Positions 23,956-33,387 of a stretch of 64,000 nt of DNA are shown in pieces. The notes below the pieces were generated by a model, which saw only the letters and a list, made by a program, of their open reading frames with translations, made no database searches and was not told the origin of the DNA. Both the position numbers and the translations under genes were made by a program. The stretch lies in contig CP073261.1 in NCBI GenBank assembly GCA_019739335.1, positions 1,432,818 to 1,496,817 on the forward strand. The letters are read 5' to 3'. Source of the stretch: Erythrobacter sp. (GTDB lineage Bacteria; Pseudomonadota; Alphaproteobacteria; Sphingomonadales; Sphingomonadaceae). Within the stretch, counting starts at the first letter, position 1, and each line of letters opens with the position of its first letter.

Positions 23956-24265
23956 GCGGAAATAGGAGCATCGCCGATCTGGCAGAAATCGATCGCGCCA
24001 GACCCCGAAAGCGACAGGGGGACGGCAATGATCAGGATTGTGCCCTCCTCAAACATTGCAGACCATCCTCCCTTCGCCACCTGAGGCCAAAATACGGTTC
24101 ATATACAAATGCTTCAATGCGGCCAAATGCCATGCCGCTGCGTCGAGACGCGCAACTCCGGCTTCCTTCGTGCGTTAATTCACCATGAACCACGAAAGCT
24201 CGGTCGGGCCGTTCGCCCAGGACCGGGCTAATCGAACGTGGAGCCAACAGCAAAGGAGATACACG
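23956..24265. other. intergenic region without a recognised gene
   Basis: About 310 bases lie between the divergent helicase and BON-domain genes. The region is less GC-rich than its surroundings (for example around 24095-24115) and must hold both promoters. I looked for an EcfG-type GGAAC/CGTT promoter because the BON gene resembles stress proteins. The nearest match has the wrong spacing, so none is called. Confidence 0.5.
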
Positions 24266-25081
24266 ATGGTGGACCGCTACAACGACAACAACCGTTCACG
24301 CCAGCAGGAGAGCTATTCGGACCGGAATCGCAGTCAGGAAGAGCAGTTCCAAGGCGAGCGAGATCGGCAGTTCGGCGAGACCTATTCCAATCCTTACGAA
24401 GATCGCGGCTATGGCGGTCGAAACCGTGGTATGGAGGCAGACGGGCGCAGCGGCCAGGGTGGTTATCGCGACCGGGGCTTCCGGAGCAGCCGCCACGACG
24501 ACTCGTTCGCGCAATACGAGGGTGGGCGCTTCGGATCGGACGACCGACCCGACTACGGAGGTCAAAATGCGCGAGGCACTCACGGCTCTTTCCGCGGAGA
24601 TGATTTCGGCGGGGTAAATTTCGCCGGGAACACCTCCGGATACGGCGGCACGATTGGCGGGAGCCGATCAGTCGGTCGGGGCTATGACCGCGGCGGCGAC
24701 AGTCACGAGCGCGGGTTCTTCGAAAAGGCAGGGGACGAGATCTCCAGCTGGTTCGGCGATGAAGATGCCGAGCGGCGGCGCCGTGAGGATCACCGCGGAC
24801 GCGGCCCGGCAAATTACACGCGTTCCAACGAACGCATTCTCGAAGAGGCTTGTGACCGGCTCACCGATGATCGCGGGGTGGATGCCCGCAACATCACCGT
24901 AACGGTCGATGAAGGCGAAGTAACGCTCGACGGCAAGGTGAACACCCGTTGGGAAAAGCGTCGTGCCGAGGATTGTGTGCACGACCTGTCGGGCGTGAAG
25001 CACGTTCAGAACAACCTGCGCATCGAGCAGACCGAGATGCGGGCGGGTAACGAACCCACGATGGGGTCGCGTTCTTCGTAA
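24266..25081 (+). CDS. BON-domain protein with long disordered Arg/Gly/Asp-rich N-terminus
   Basis: The product has 271 residues from an ATG with a good ribosome site (aaggagat). The first 155 residues are low-complexity, rich in Arg, Asp, Gly, Ser, Tyr and Asn (RYNDNNRSRQQESYSDRNRS). A short FFEKAGDEISSWFGDEDAERRRR helix follows. The C-terminal BON domain is at about 195-262 (ILEEACDRLTDDRGVDARNITVTVDEGEVTLDGKV ... VKHVQNNLRI). BON domains bind phospholipid or other envelope partners and occur in osmotic-stress proteins. There is no signal peptide, so the protein is probably cytoplasmic. Expression under general stress is a guess from the family. Confidence 0.85.
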   Translation: MVDRYNDNNRSRQQESYSDRNRSQEEQFQGERDRQFGETYSNPYEDRGYGGRNRGMEADGRSGQGGYRDRGFRSSRHDDSFAQYEGGRFGSDDRPDYGGQNARGTHGSFRGDDFGGVNFAGNTSGYGGTIGGSRSVGRGYDRGGDSHERGFFEKAGDEISSWFGDEDAERRRREDHRGRGPANYTRSNERILEEACDRLTDDRGVDARNITVTVDEGEVTLDGKVNTRWEKRRAEDCVHDLSGVKHVQNNLRIEQTEMRAGNEPTMGSRSS

Positions 25082-25141
25082 GCAACTTGTCCATTCGGGA
25101 CCTCCCTTGCCAAAGCGGCAGGGGACCTCCCGTTGGAAGGG

Positions 25142-25170
25142 GCTCGCCGATGGCGGGCCCGTTCTTTATT
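25142..25170 (+). terminator. probable terminator after the BON-domain gene
   Basis: The sequence gctcgcc at 25142-25148 pairs with ggcgggc at 25152-25158 (one G-U pair) around a 3-base loop. A T-rich stretch (gttctttatt) follows. It lies about 60 bases after the BON gene stop and just before the end of the converging secreted-protein gene. Confidence 0.5.
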
Positions 25171-25190
25171 GTTCGGCTGGAAGCGGGCGC

Positions 25191-25730
25191 TCAGTCGCTG
25201 ACAAAGGGCTGGGCGTCGAGCACCGCACTGTCCGAAGCAAGCGAATGAAGATAGGTCCGCCGCGCGTCCGAGCCGCGATCAAGGTCTTCCAGAGCTTCCC
25301 GTTGCTCGGCTGTCAGCGCGAATTGCCGGTAGCCGCGTTCGATCAGGCACGCTTCCAGTTCATCCTGCAAGATCTCGCGCAGATCGCGGAAGCGGCGATC
25401 CGCGCGGGTGCTTTCCACAATCTGCGCCTCCTGTTGCGCGCGTTGCAGGGTGAGCGAGTCGATTCCGCCGGCAAAGGCGCCGCCAGCGGCATCACCGGTG
25501 CCGGCCGTGCCCTCAAGCGCTTCGAGACGTGACGTCGCGCGACGGAATACTTCTGCATCTTCGGTCTGCGAGAGATCGGTGTAATAGGCCTGCGTTGCGC
25601 ATTCGACCGCATCGGTGCGGTAGTCTTCGATGCTGACCCCGGCCAGCCCCCAGCTGGCGTCCTGCGCCTGTGCGGGAGCAGCCAGACTGGCGGCGAAGGC
25701 GAGCGAGGGCAGGATCAGGGTGCGCATCAC
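25191..25730 (-). CDS. secreted protein of unknown function
   Basis: The product has 179 residues. Two start Met codons precede a signal peptide ending AAPAQAQ. The mature protein is mostly helical, charged and rich in Arg, Glu and Ala (TSRLEALEGTAG, RADRRFRDLREILQDELEACLIERGYRQF). Two Cys (ECATQAYY, EACLIERGY) could pair. No family is recognised. The pattern 'single Cys plus ERGY near the C-terminus' is common in small periplasmic proteins of sphingomonads. Confidence 0.7.
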   Translation of the reverse strand: MMRTLILPSLAFAASLAAPAQAQDASWGLAGVSIEDYRTDAVECATQAYYTDLSQTEDAEVFRRATSRLEALEGTAGTGDAAGGAFAGGIDSLTLQRAQQEAQIVESTRADRRFRDLREILQDELEACLIERGYRQFALTAEQREALEDLDRGSDARRTYLHSLASDSAVLDAQPFVSD

Positions 25731-25781
25731 GGCAATTCTTCGCCTGTTTTCGAAAACGAGTCCAGTATTTCGCGTTTGTTG

Positions 25782-26618
25782 TCAGTGTCCGTGATCGATC
25801 GCCGCATCTGTCGCCACAGCGGCGGCTTCTGCGGCCGCATTCATTTCCGCCCCCTCGCGCATCGCCTGCTCCAACTCCGCCTCGCTCATGCCCGTCAGCG
25901 CGGCCAGGCGGGCGCGTTCACGCGCGGAGAGATCTGCGAATGCCCGGGCTGCGGGCAAGGCTGCAAGAGTTGCCTCAAGCGCGGAATAGTCGAGGGCGGC
26001 GGGCACTTCCCAAAGTTCCGGTCGCGAATAGATCGATGCCGACACCCTCGGATCGGTCGCCATAGAAAGCGCTTCGCGTGCATAGGCCGCGCCGCTATCG
26101 GTGCGGAGGAAGGCTTCAATGTCTTGCAGTTGTGACTGCGTGAACCGGATGGCGAAAAGTTCGGCGTAAGCATCGCGCATGATCGGTTCGAACCGTTCGA
26201 TCATTGCGCGACTGTAGGATGCCTGATGGGCGAACTGGGCTTCCTGCCGTTCACGCCATGCCGGATCGAGGATGTCCATCGCCTGCCCCGCCTTGGCTCC
26301 GGCAATCTCGGCGACGGCGGACGAATATGCAAGGGCACCATAGAGTGCGCCAAAGGGGTCGGCTTCCAGCTCGTATTCCGGTGAAATACCGAAAGTCGAG
26401 CCAGCAAGTTCGGCATAGGATCCTTCGGGCATGGCCAGGTCCGCCAACCGCCGCGCGGCGGGCATTCGCGCTTGCTGTTCCGCCGTCAGCGGCTCGACGG
26501 CAAATTCTTCGGCATAGGCATCGTAGGCTCCGTCTTCCTGCGCTGCCGCCTTTTGCGAAGCCATCGCCTGCGTCATCAGTAGCGCCGCCGCTACCGCCCC
26601 AAAAATCCCCCTGTACAT
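25782..26618 (-). CDS. secreted helical protein, DUF2059-like
   Basis: The product has 278 residues with a signal peptide (hydrophobic core 5-20). The region from about 120 to 190 (SRAMIERFEPIMRDAYAELFAIRFTQSQLQDIEAFLRTDSGAAYA) resembles the DUF2059 motif of a helical domain ending in 'F.s.sG..y'. The C-terminus is Ala-rich and ends in DHGH. The function of that family is unknown. The gene lies 16 bases downstream of the phosphomutase gene and 51 bases upstream of the next secreted protein, all on the minus strand, so the three may be co-transcribed. Confidence 0.65.
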   Translation of the reverse strand: MYRGIFGAVAAALLMTQAMASQKAAAQEDGAYDAYAEEFAVEPLTAEQQARMPAARRLADLAMPEGSYAELAGSTFGISPEYELEADPFGALYGALAYSSAVAEIAGAKAGQAMDILDPAWRERQEAQFAHQASYSRAMIERFEPIMRDAYAELFAIRFTQSQLQDIEAFLRTDSGAAYAREALSMATDPRVSASIYSRPELWEVPAALDYSALEATLAALPAARAFADLSARERARLAALTGMSEAELEQAMREGAEMNAAAEAAAVATDAAIDHGH

Positions 26619-26634
26619 TACCGAAATCCCCCCG

Positions 26635-28062
26635 TCAGTGGCCCACGCTTTCCCCGCGTTCGAGGCCGCTCAATTGCAATTGCTCGTCGATCTGGGCGAG
26701 CAATCGCTCCATTCCTTCAGCCGTATCACTTTCCGCGCGTGCCACCAGCACATCCTGCGTGTTGGAAGCGCGCAGCAGCCACCAGCCGTCGCCGCTGGTC
26801 ACGCGCACGCCGTCGGTATCGTTCACCTGGTCGGGCGAATTGGCCATCCGCGCCTTCACTTCCTCGATGGCGGCGAATTTGCGGCTTTCGTCCACCTGGA
26901 AGCGCAGTTCGGGGGTGTTGAGCATCTTCGGCATATCACCGCGCAATTGCGTGACCGATTTGCCCAGCCGCGCCGAGGCCGCGATCAGTCGCACGCCGGC
27001 GTAGAGCGCGTCGTCGAACCCGTAGTAATCGTCGGCAAAAAACACATGTCCGCTCATCTCGCCCGCCAGCGGCGAGGAAACTTCCTTCATTTTGGACTTG
27101 ATCAGTGAGTGCCCGGTTTTCCACATCAGCGCCTTCCCGCCGTGGGCCTCGACATGGTCGAACAGCGCGCGGCTCGCCTTCACGTCGGCGATAATGGTCG
27201 CATTAGGTAGTTTTCCAAGGAGGTCCTCGGCGTAAATCATCAGTAGTTGATCGCCCCAGATGACACGGCCCTCGCCGTCGATCGCGCCGATCCGGTCGCC
27301 ATCGCCGTCGAAGGCAATTCCGAAGTCGCAGGACTTCTCGGCAACCACGGCCTTCAGGTCCACAAGGTTTGCCTCGACAGTGGGATCAGGGTGATGGTTG
27401 GGAAAGTTTCCGTCAACTTCGGTATAGAGCAGGTGATGGGTGCCGGGGAGGCGCGCGGCGAGCAGTTCCAGCGCCGGCCCCGCCGCGCCGTTGCCCGCGT
27501 CCCAGGCGACGGTGAGGTGTTCGAGCGCGGCGCGATCGATCCCGGCCAGCGCGCCCAGCATGTTCTCGACATATTCGTGCAGGATCACGACGGTCTCGAC
27601 GCTGCCCGCACCGCTCAGCCAGTCGCCTTCGGCGGCCATTTGCCCGAGCTGCTGGATATCGGCACCGAAGAACGGTCGCCCGCGAAATACCATCTTGAAG
27701 CCGTTGTAATTGGCGGGATTGTGGCTGCCAGTTATCTGAATGCCGCCGTGCACCTCTTCGGCTGAGGCTTCGGCGTAATAGAGCATCGGGGTGGCGCCCA
27801 TGCCGATACGGCGCACGTTGCAGCCGCTCCCCGTCAGCCCTTCGACCAGTGCATGTTCGAGGATTGGCGAACTGACTCGACCGTCATAGCCCACCGCCAC
27901 CAGCGGCACCGTTTCTTCGCCCAATTCCTCGGCAAGATCCCGCCGCAGCAGCGTACCGAAGCCGCGCCCGATGGCGCGGGCATCGTCCGGCCCCAGCGTT
28001 TCGCCGATGATCCCGCGAATATCGTATTCGCGCAGCACGGTGGAGTGGAACTGGTGGGTCAT
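26635..28062 (-). CDS. phosphomannomutase/phosphoglucomutase
   Basis: The product has 475 residues of the alpha-D-phosphohexomutase superfamily. The N-terminal [10 protein letters not shown], the active-site serine loop [17 protein letters not shown], the metal-binding loop [15 protein letters not shown], the sugar-binding [23 protein letters not shown] and the C-terminal phosphate loop ([16 protein letters not shown]) are all present. The substitution of Thr by Gln in the last loop is worth noting. The enzyme interconverts hexose 1- and 6-phosphates for nucleotide-sugar and exopolysaccharide synthesis. Its close relatives are bifunctional PMM/PGM enzymes such as PgmG of Sphingomonas. Confidence 0.94.
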   Translation of the reverse strand: MTHQFHSTVLREYDIRGIIGETLGPDDARAIGRGFGTLLRRDLAEELGEETVPLVAVGYDGRVSSPILEHALVEGLTGSGCNVRRIGMGATPMLYYAEASAEEVHGGIQITGSHNPANYNGFKMVFRGRPFFGADIQQLGQMAAEGDWLSGAGSVETVVILHEYVENMLGALAGIDRAALEHLTVAWDAGNGAAGPALELLAARLPGTHHLLYTEVDGNFPNHHPDPTVEANLVDLKAVVAEKSCDFGIAFDGDGDRIGAIDGEGRVIWGDQLLMIYAEDLLGKLPNATIIADVKASRALFDHVEAHGGKALMWKTGHSLIKSKMKEVSSPLAGEMSGHVFFADDYYGFDDALYAGVRLIAASARLGKSVTQLRGDMPKMLNTPELRFQVDESRKFAAIEEVKARMANSPDQVNDTDGVRVTSGDGWWLLRASNTQDVLVARAESDTAEGMERLLAQIDEQLQLSGLERGESVGH

Positions 28063-28097
28063 GCGGGGGAACAGCCTTTCGTTTCCCGCCCGTTATC

Positions 28098-28382
28098 TCA
28101 GCCTATCTCGTGGGGCAACTCGTCAAGCAGCAGGTCACGCGCGGCGTTGGCTTCGTGGACCTGATCGTTCGAGCCGCCGCGATCGGGATGAACCATCGCG
28201 ATCAGCCGCTTGTGTGCGGCGATGATGTCCGAACGGCTGGCACCCGCCTCGATCCCGAGCAAGCGTCGCGCACGGAAAATCGCCTGGCTGCGAGTGGAAA
28301 CCTTGGCCTGCCACGGCCAGCGCCCGGCGACCCAGCGGAACACCAGCACGCCGAGCGCGATGAGGACGAGATACTTCATCAT
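28098..28382 (-). CDS. small membrane-anchored J-domain protein
   Basis: The product has 94 residues starting MMKYLVLIALGVLVFRW, an N-terminal membrane anchor. A C-terminal half J-domain (RARRLLGIEAGASRSDIIAAHKRLIAMVHPDRGGSNDQVHEANAARDLLLDEL) has an intact HPD motif, which stimulates DnaK-type ATPases. The topology resembles Tim14/Pam18. Its ATG overlaps the mipZ stop (ATGA), so it is the second gene of that unit. A much longer reading frame extends through this position to 30017, but it is antisense to mipZ and panC and was rejected. Confidence 0.85.
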   Translation of the reverse strand: MMKYLVLIALGVLVFRWVAGRWPWQAKVSTRSQAIFRARRLLGIEAGASRSDIIAAHKRLIAMVHPDRGGSNDQVHEANAARDLLLDELPHEIG

Positions 28383-29215
28383 GCAGGTTCGCGCGCGGGT
28401 TCGGTGGCGGGGAGAACCGCACCCTTGCCAGGTTCGCTCTTGGGCAGGGGCAGGCGCAGGTTCTGCACCAGATTGCGCAGTTCCTGCCGCGCAACCAGAT
28501 GGCTGGTGCCCAGTTCGCCCAGTTGTCCCTTGTCGAGCAGCGTCAGTCCGGAAGGGAACAGTTCGCGATAGATCACGCGTTCGGAAAGCCCCTGGATAGC
28601 GCGGAAGCCGACCCGCTTGGACAGCTCGGCCAATGCCTCGTCGATGCGGCGCTGGTTGCGTGCATCGGTGTAGCCGGTGCGGTTGCGCACCACTACCCAG
28701 TCCATCTCGCGCCGCTGCTGTTCGATCTGCGCGCGGCTGCGCTTGATCCGCGCTTCCCAGATCAGTTCGGCGTAGAAGCTCAGTTTGCGGACCTTGAAGG
28801 TCTCGGCATCGACCTGCCCGATCAGGTCGAAATCGACGAAGCTGTCGTTCATCGGCGTCACCAGCGTGTCCGCGCTGGCGGCGACATGGCGGGCGAAGGG
28901 GTCGTCGCGCCCCGGCGTGTCGAACACGAGGAAATCCGCGCCCTCGCCGATCCGCGCGGCCTCTTCCTCCAGAGCTTCGATGGTATCGCCGTGGCAGGTA
29001 TCGAACATCGGGCCGGCCAGCCGTGCGCCGCGCCGGTCCTGCGTGGCGGCGCGGTTCTCGCAATAGCGGAAGAAAGTGGCCTGCCGCGTATCGAGGTCGA
29101 GCGCCGCCACTCTGGCACCCTGATAGGCGAGCGCCACCGCCACATGCACCGCCGTGGTCGACTTGCCCGTGCCGCCCTTCTCGTTGGCGAAGACAATACG
29201 GTGCGGCGTGGACAT
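28379..29215 (-). CDS. mipZ: division-plane positioning ATPase MipZ
   Basis: The product has 278 residues. The deviant Walker A motif NEKGGTGKSTTAVHVAVAL opens the protein. It continues with the MipZ-specific ALDLDTRQATFFRYCENR, FLVFDTPGRDDPFARH and NDSFVDFDLIGQVDAE. In alphaproteobacteria MipZ forms a gradient from ParB at the poles and blocks FtsZ assembly, so the septum forms at mid-cell. The C-terminal tail (PKSEPGKGAVLP) is less conserved. It is divergent from panC, with a 67-base gap. Confidence 0.95.
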   Translation of the reverse strand: MSTPHRIVFANEKGGTGKSTTAVHVAVALAYQGARVAALDLDTRQATFFRYCENRAATQDRRGARLAGPMFDTCHGDTIEALEEEAARIGEGADFLVFDTPGRDDPFARHVAASADTLVTPMNDSFVDFDLIGQVDAETFKVRKLSFYAELIWEARIKRSRAQIEQQRREMDWVVVRNRTGYTDARNQRRIDEALAELSKRVGFRAIQGLSERVIYRELFPSGLTLLDKGQLGELGTSHLVARQELRNLVQNLRLPLPKSEPGKGAVLPATEPAREPA

Positions 29216-29282
29216 TTGCGGGCTTTCTCTGTGCTATCGCGGCGGCTAGCGTGCCGCCTCGTTCTACCGGAGGCATGCACCC

Positions 29283-30143
29283 TTGCAAACCGTCACCACA
29301 ATCGAAAGCCTGCGCGCAGCTGTGGAAGATTTGCGGCTTACGGGTACGATCGCGCTCGTCCCGACGATGGGCGCGCTGCATGAGGGGCATCTGACGCTGG
29401 TCCGCGAAGCGGCGGCGCGGGCCGCGCATGTGGTCGCCTCGATCTTCGTCAATCCGCGCCAGTTCGGGCCGAACGAGGATCTCGATGCCTATCCGCGCAG
29501 GCTGGCGGAGGACGCCGCGAAGCTGGCAGACGAAGGGGTTGCGCTGCTCTGGGCACCGGGAGTCGAAGCCATGTATCCCCCCGGCTACGCCACCAATGTC
29601 AGCGTGGCGGGTGTGAGCGACGGCCTGTGCGGCGCGGCCCGGCCCGGCCACTTCGACGGGGTGGCGACGGTGGTGTGCAAGCTGTTCAACCAGGTCCGCC
29701 CGGACATAGCGCTGTTCGGCGAAAAGGACTGGCAGCAGCTCGCGGTAATCCGCCGCATGGCGCGCGATCTCGACCTGTCGTTTCCCAAGGCCGATGCGAT
29801 TCACGCGGTGCCGACAGTGCGTGAGCCGGATGGTCTGGCGATGAGCAGCCGCAATGCCTACCTCTCGCACGAACAGCGTGCCGCCGCAGCCGCCCTGCCG
29901 CGCGCGATGCGGGAAGCGACTGTGCGGTTGGGAGACGGGCGGGAAGCGGCTCCGGTGCTCGCCATTCTGGCAGGCGAATTGCGTGGCGCGGGTTTCTCCA
30001 GCGTGGATTATGCACAATTACGCGATGCCGATTCGCTCGTCCCGCTTGAAAATGCTAAAGGCCATGCCCGCCTGTTCGTTGCCGCCCGCATTGGGGCCAC
30101 ACGGCTGATCGATAATATGGCGGTGGATCGGAAACCTGAATGA
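29283..30143 (+). CDS. panC: pantothenate synthetase
   Basis: The product has 286 residues. It condenses pantoate and beta-alanine with ATP in pantothenate and CoA synthesis. Motifs are LVPTMGALHEGHLTLVREA (HIGH-like), VASIFVNPRQFGPNEDLDAYPR, GLCGAARPGHFDGVATVVCKLFN, FGEKDWQQLAVIRRMARDL and the KMSKS-like GLAMSSRNAYLS. The start is a TTG at 29283, with a ggagg site 9 bases upstream; no in-frame ATG or GTG gives the family N-terminus. The stop overlaps the start of the FNR-type regulator. Confidence 0.95.
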   Translation: MQTVTTIESLRAAVEDLRLTGTIALVPTMGALHEGHLTLVREAAARAAHVVASIFVNPRQFGPNEDLDAYPRRLAEDAAKLADEGVALLWAPGVEAMYPPGYATNVSVAGVSDGLCGAARPGHFDGVATVVCKLFNQVRPDIALFGEKDWQQLAVIRRMARDLDLSFPKADAIHAVPTVREPDGLAMSSRNAYLSHEQRAAAAALPRAMREATVRLGDGREAAPVLAILAGELRGAGFSSVDYAQLRDADSLVPLENAKGHARLFVAARIGATRLIDNMAVDRKPE

Positions 30144-30841
30144 CTGCATGCGATACTTGCGTAGTCCGCAACACGGCCATCTGTTCGGCACTCGACTCCA
30201 CCGAGATCGAGGCTCTCAACAATATCGGCCGGCGCCGGAAAATGGTGGCGGGCGAATCGCTGGTGTGGGAAGGCGACCGTTCGGTGCTGGTGGCGAACGT
30301 CATCGAAGGGATGCTCAAGCTGAGCACCGGGACCGCAGACGGGCGCGAGCAGATTGTCGGGGTGGTCTATCCGAGCGATTTCATCGGTCGCCCGTTCGGC
30401 GCCACCACCGATCATTCAATCACTGCACTGACGGATGCCAATGTCTGCGTCTTTTCGCGAGCCGATTTTGACCGTTTCGCGGGCGAGCACCCGAAGCTTG
30501 AACACAAGCTGCTTCAGCGCACCTTGGCTGAACTCGATCGCACGCGCAAATGGATGCTGCTCCTCTCGCGCAAGAATGCCGAGGAAAAGGTGGCGACTTT
30601 CCTGCTGGAAATGTCCGAGCGACTGGGGGGTGCAGATTGCAAGGCTGGCGAAGAGGCCACGCCGCTCGACGACTTCGAACTGCCGTTTTCGCGCCAGCAG
30701 ATCGGCGATGTTCTGGGGCTGACGATCGAAACCGTCAGCCGCCAGGTCACCGCGCTTAGCCGCGCGGGCGTCATCGCCCTGCCCAGCCGCCGCGCAGTCG
30801 AAATCCGCGACCGCGCGGCGCTGGAAAGCATGGCCGGCTAG
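30140..30841 (+). CDS. fnrL: FNR-type oxygen-sensing transcription regulator
   Basis: The product has 233 residues of the Crp/Fnr family. N-terminal Cys4, Cys7 and Cys15, with Cys103 in the cyclic-nucleotide-like beta barrel, match the four ligands of an oxygen-labile 4Fe-4S cluster. A long dimer helix leads to a C-terminal winged helix with PFSRQQIGDVLGLTIETVSRQVTALS; the E-x-x-S-R arrangement is that of FNR and predicts recognition of TTGAT half-sites. Such boxes occur upstream of ccoN, 0.8 kb away. It should activate the cbb3 oxidase and hemN when oxygen is low. Its ATG overlaps the panC stop. Confidence 0.93.
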   Translation: MTACDTCVVRNTAICSALDSTEIEALNNIGRRRKMVAGESLVWEGDRSVLVANVIEGMLKLSTGTADGREQIVGVVYPSDFIGRPFGATTDHSITALTDANVCVFSRADFDRFAGEHPKLEHKLLQRTLAELDRTRKWMLLLSRKNAEEKVATFLLEMSERLGGADCKAGEEATPLDDFELPFSRQQIGDVLGLTIETVSRQVTALSRAGVIALPSRRAVEIRDRAALESMAG

Positions 30842-30850
30842 AAACGGCTT

Positions 30851-31525
30851 CTAGAACCGGAACGCGACGCCCGCGCTGAGCACCCAGGGGTCGAGATTGT
30901 GCTCGGTTCGGATCACCGCAACGCCATCGGCAAACCAGGTTGCCGTGGTGCCGATGAAATAGCGCTTGGCATCAAGCGACAGGGCGAACCGGTCGCTGAC
31001 CGGCACGTCGACACCTGCCTGTAGGGCAAAACCAAGTTCGTCGCTGAGACTGAAATCGTCCGCACCTAGGGCAACCGCCGTCGCGCCGGGCTCGTCGTCA
31101 AGCCAGAGGAAATAGGCCGGGCCTGCGCCGACATAGGGCGAAATGCCGCCGGGGTTGAGATGATACTTCAGCGTGAAGGTAGCGGGCACCAGCAATGCGT
31201 CGGCGACCAGTTCTGTACCCGCCGCTCCATCTACTCCGTCGACATCGTGTTGGGTGACGCAGCAGATCGTTTCCAGCGATATGTTCGGCGAGAAAAAGTA
31301 TTCAATCGCCACGGTCGGTACCACATTGTCGTTAGCCACGGTCTGCGAGCCCGCGGGAAGCCCGACATCGTCGAGCAGGACGCGGTCTATTTCCCCGTCG
31401 GGCAGAACTGCAGTGCCGAGCACCTTGGCTTGGACATCGCCCGCTTCTTGCGCCGCAGCAGGAGCGGCGAGGCATGCAAGCGCCAGCGCGGTTACACCAA
31501 GGATGGGCGGCGAATTCTGGGTCAT
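30851..31525 (-). CDS. ompW: OmpW-family outer membrane protein
   Basis: The product has 224 residues with a signal peptide (cleavage after APAAAQ). It shows the OmpW pattern: VPTVAIEYFFSPNISLETICC, FTLKYHLNPGGISPYVGAGPAYFLW, a central FALQAGVDVPVSDRFALSLDAKRYF and a C-terminal LDPWVLSAGVAFRF ending in Phe, as expected for an eight-stranded barrel. OmpW proteins form narrow hydrophobic channels and are FNR-controlled in several bacteria. That fits its place between the regulator and the cbb3 operon, facing shared FNR-type boxes. Confidence 0.92.
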   Translation of the reverse strand: MTQNSPPILGVTALALACLAAPAAAQEAGDVQAKVLGTAVLPDGEIDRVLLDDVGLPAGSQTVANDNVVPTVAIEYFFSPNISLETICCVTQHDVDGVDGAAGTELVADALLVPATFTLKYHLNPGGISPYVGAGPAYFLWLDDEPGATAVALGADDFSLSDELGFALQAGVDVPVSDRFALSLDAKRYFIGTTATWFADGVAVIRTEHNLDPWVLSAGVAFRF

Positions 31526-31609
31526 CGATTATTACTCCGTTGATGCCACACCGGCCGTCCCTTGCGGCCTTCGGCGATGCGCCAATGGGCGCGGCGGAAC
31601 AGGGATGCC

Positions 31610-31623
31610 TTGATTTGGCGCAA
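31610..31623. promoter_or_regulatory. weak FNR-type box between ompW and ccoN
   Basis: The sequence ttgatttggcgcaa has a perfect left half (TTGAT) and 3 of 5 in the right half of the FNR consensus TTGAT-N4-ATCAA. It lies 85 bases from the ompW start and 109 bases from the ccoN start, so it may serve ompW. Confidence 0.45.
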
Positions 31624-31664
31624 GATTGGGCGCACGAAAATTTCTTCGCGGAGAAACGATGTTT

Positions 31665-31678
31665 TTGACCGCGATCAA
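31665..31678. promoter_or_regulatory. strong FNR-type box upstream of ccoN
   Basis: The sequence ttgaccgcgatcaa matches the FNR consensus TTGAT-N4-ATCAA in 9 of 10 positions. It ends 53 bases before the ccoN start codon, a normal distance for an activator site. The FNR-type regulator encoded at 30140-30841 is the obvious candidate to bind it. Confidence 0.75.
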
Positions 31679-31731
31679 CGAATCCGATGAGCAGCCCGCT
31701 AGCGGTGGCTGGAATATTCAAGGATCGAATC

Positions 31732-33387
31732 ATGGAATCTACGCTCACCCGCACAGGGATATTCTTTGTGCTGATGTTTGCTGCGCTGGCCGCAGCGGGC
31801 CTCGCACACGATGCAGCCTTTGCCGTGCACATGACGATTGTTGCGCTGGCAGCGGGAATCGCGCTGGTCGTCACGGTGTGGCGAACCGAGATCGACGCTG
31901 TGACGCGCGACGTCCTGCGGGTGCCCGCCGATCCCACGCGCTACGATGACGATCCGGTGCGCTGGGGCGTGATCGCCACGGTGTTCTGGGGCATGGCGGG
32001 TTTCCTGGCCGGGCTGTTCATTGCGTTGCAGTTGGCCTTCCCGATGCTCAATATAGAGCCGTGGTTCAATTTCGGGAGGCTGCGCCCGCTGCACACCAGT
32101 GCGGTGATCTTCGCCTTTGGCGGTAACGCCCTGATCGCGACGAGCTTCTACGTGGTCCAGCGCACCTGCCGCACCCGGCTGGCGCTGCCGGGCATGGCTC
32201 GCTTCGTGTTCTGGGGATACCAGTTGTTCATCGTGCTGGCAGCGACCGGCTACCTGCTCGGCGTTACCCAGAGCAAGGAATATGCCGAACCCGAATGGTA
32301 TGTCGACCTGTGGCTCACCATTGTCTGGGTCTGCTACCTGATCGTCTTCGTCGCCACGATCATGAAGCGCAAGGAGCCGCATATCTATGTGGCCAACTGG
32401 TTCTATCTCGCTTTCATAATTACCGTGGCGCTGCTGCACGTGGTGAACAATCTCGACGTGCCGGTCAGCCTGCTCGGATCGCGCAGCTATCCGGTGTTCG
32501 GCGGGGTGCAGGGGGCACTGGTGCAGTGGTGGTATGGCCATAACGCGGTGGGCTTCTTCCTCACCGCCGGCTTCCTCGCGATGATGTACTACTTCGTGCC
32601 CAAGCAGGCCGAGCGGCCGGTCTATTCGTACCGGCTGTCGATCATCCACTTCTGGAGCCTGATCTTCCTCTACATCTGGGCCGGGCCGCACCACCTGCAT
32701 TACACCGCCCTGCCCGACTGGGCGCAGACGCTGGGCATGGTGTTCTCGATCATGCTGTGGATGCCGAGCTGGGGCGGGATGATCAACGGGCTGATGACGC
32801 TCAACGGCGCGTGGGACAAGGTCCGCACCGATCCGATCATCCGCATGATGGTGATGGCGCTGGCCTTTTACGGCATGAGCACTTTCGAAGGGCCGATGCT
32901 GTCGATCAAGGCGGTCAACAGCCTCAGCCACTATACCGACTGGACCATCGGCCACGTCCATTCGGGCGCGCTGGGGTGGAACGGCATGATTACCTTTGCC
33001 GCCATCTACTTCCTCGTGCCCCGGCTGTGGGGACGGCAGCGGCTCTACAGCCTGCGGATGGTCAACTGGCACTTCTGGCTCGCCACGATCGGCATCGTTT
33101 TCTACGCTGCCAGCATGTGGGTGGCGGGCGTCACCCAGGGCCTGATGTGGCGCGAATACGGGCTCGACGGCTACCTGGTGAACAGCTTTGCCGACACCGT
33201 TGCCGCGCTGTTCGAGATGTATGTGCTGCGCGCCTTCGGCGGGCTGCTCTATCTCGCAGGCGCGGTGATCATGGTGATCAATGTCTGGGCCACGATCCTT
33301 GGCAAGCAACGCGCCGAAGCGCCGATGACCGAGACCCCTTACAATCGCGAAGCCGACCGCCCCGCTGCGGCCATCCCGGCTGAATGA
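31732..33387 (+). CDS. ccoN: cbb3-type cytochrome c oxidase subunit I
   Basis: The product has 551 residues from an ATG with an aagga site 7 bases before it; the frame is open from 31687. It is the haem b/b3-CuB subunit, with about 14 membrane helices. Visible motifs include [22 protein letters not shown], a low-spin haem His region, [29 protein letters not shown] (CuB and cross-linked Tyr region), [21 protein letters not shown] and [19 protein letters not shown]. It reduces O2 with high affinity under microaerobic conditions. It heads a tightly overlapping operon and has an FNR box upstream. Confidence 0.97.
   Translation: MESTLTRTGIFFVLMFAALAAAGLAHDAAFAVHMTIVALAAGIALVVTVWRTEIDAVTRDVLRVPADPTRYDDDPVRWGVIATVFWGMAGFLAGLFIALQLAFPMLNIEPWFNFGRLRPLHTSAVIFAFGGNALIATSFYVVQRTCRTRLALPGMARFVFWGYQLFIVLAATGYLLGVTQSKEYAEPEWYVDLWLTIVWVCYLIVFVATIMKRKEPHIYVANWFYLAFIITVALLHVVNNLDVPVSLLGSRSYPVFGGVQGALVQWWYGHNAVGFFLTAGFLAMMYYFVPKQAERPVYSYRLSIIHFWSLIFLYIWAGPHHLHYTALPDWAQTLGMVFSIMLWMPSWGGMINGLMTLNGAWDKVRTDPIIRMMVMALAFYGMSTFEGPMLSIKAVNSLSHYTDWTIGHVHSGALGWNGMITFAAIYFLVPRLWGRQRLYSLRMVNWHFWLATIGIVFYAASMWVAGVTQGLMWREYGLDGYLVNSFADTVAALFEMYVLRAFGGLLYLAGAVIMVINVWATILGKQRAEAPMTETPYNREADRPAAAIPAE

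Noticed and set aside
24155..24215. EcfG-type stress promoter before the BON gene
   Set aside because: A gaac and a cgtt exist, but the spacer is 19 bases instead of about 16-17.
28098..30017. 639-codon open frame on the minus strand
   Set aside because: Only its last 94 codons (the J-domain protein) resemble a protein; the rest is antisense to panC and overlaps mipZ in another frame, a usual effect of high GC.
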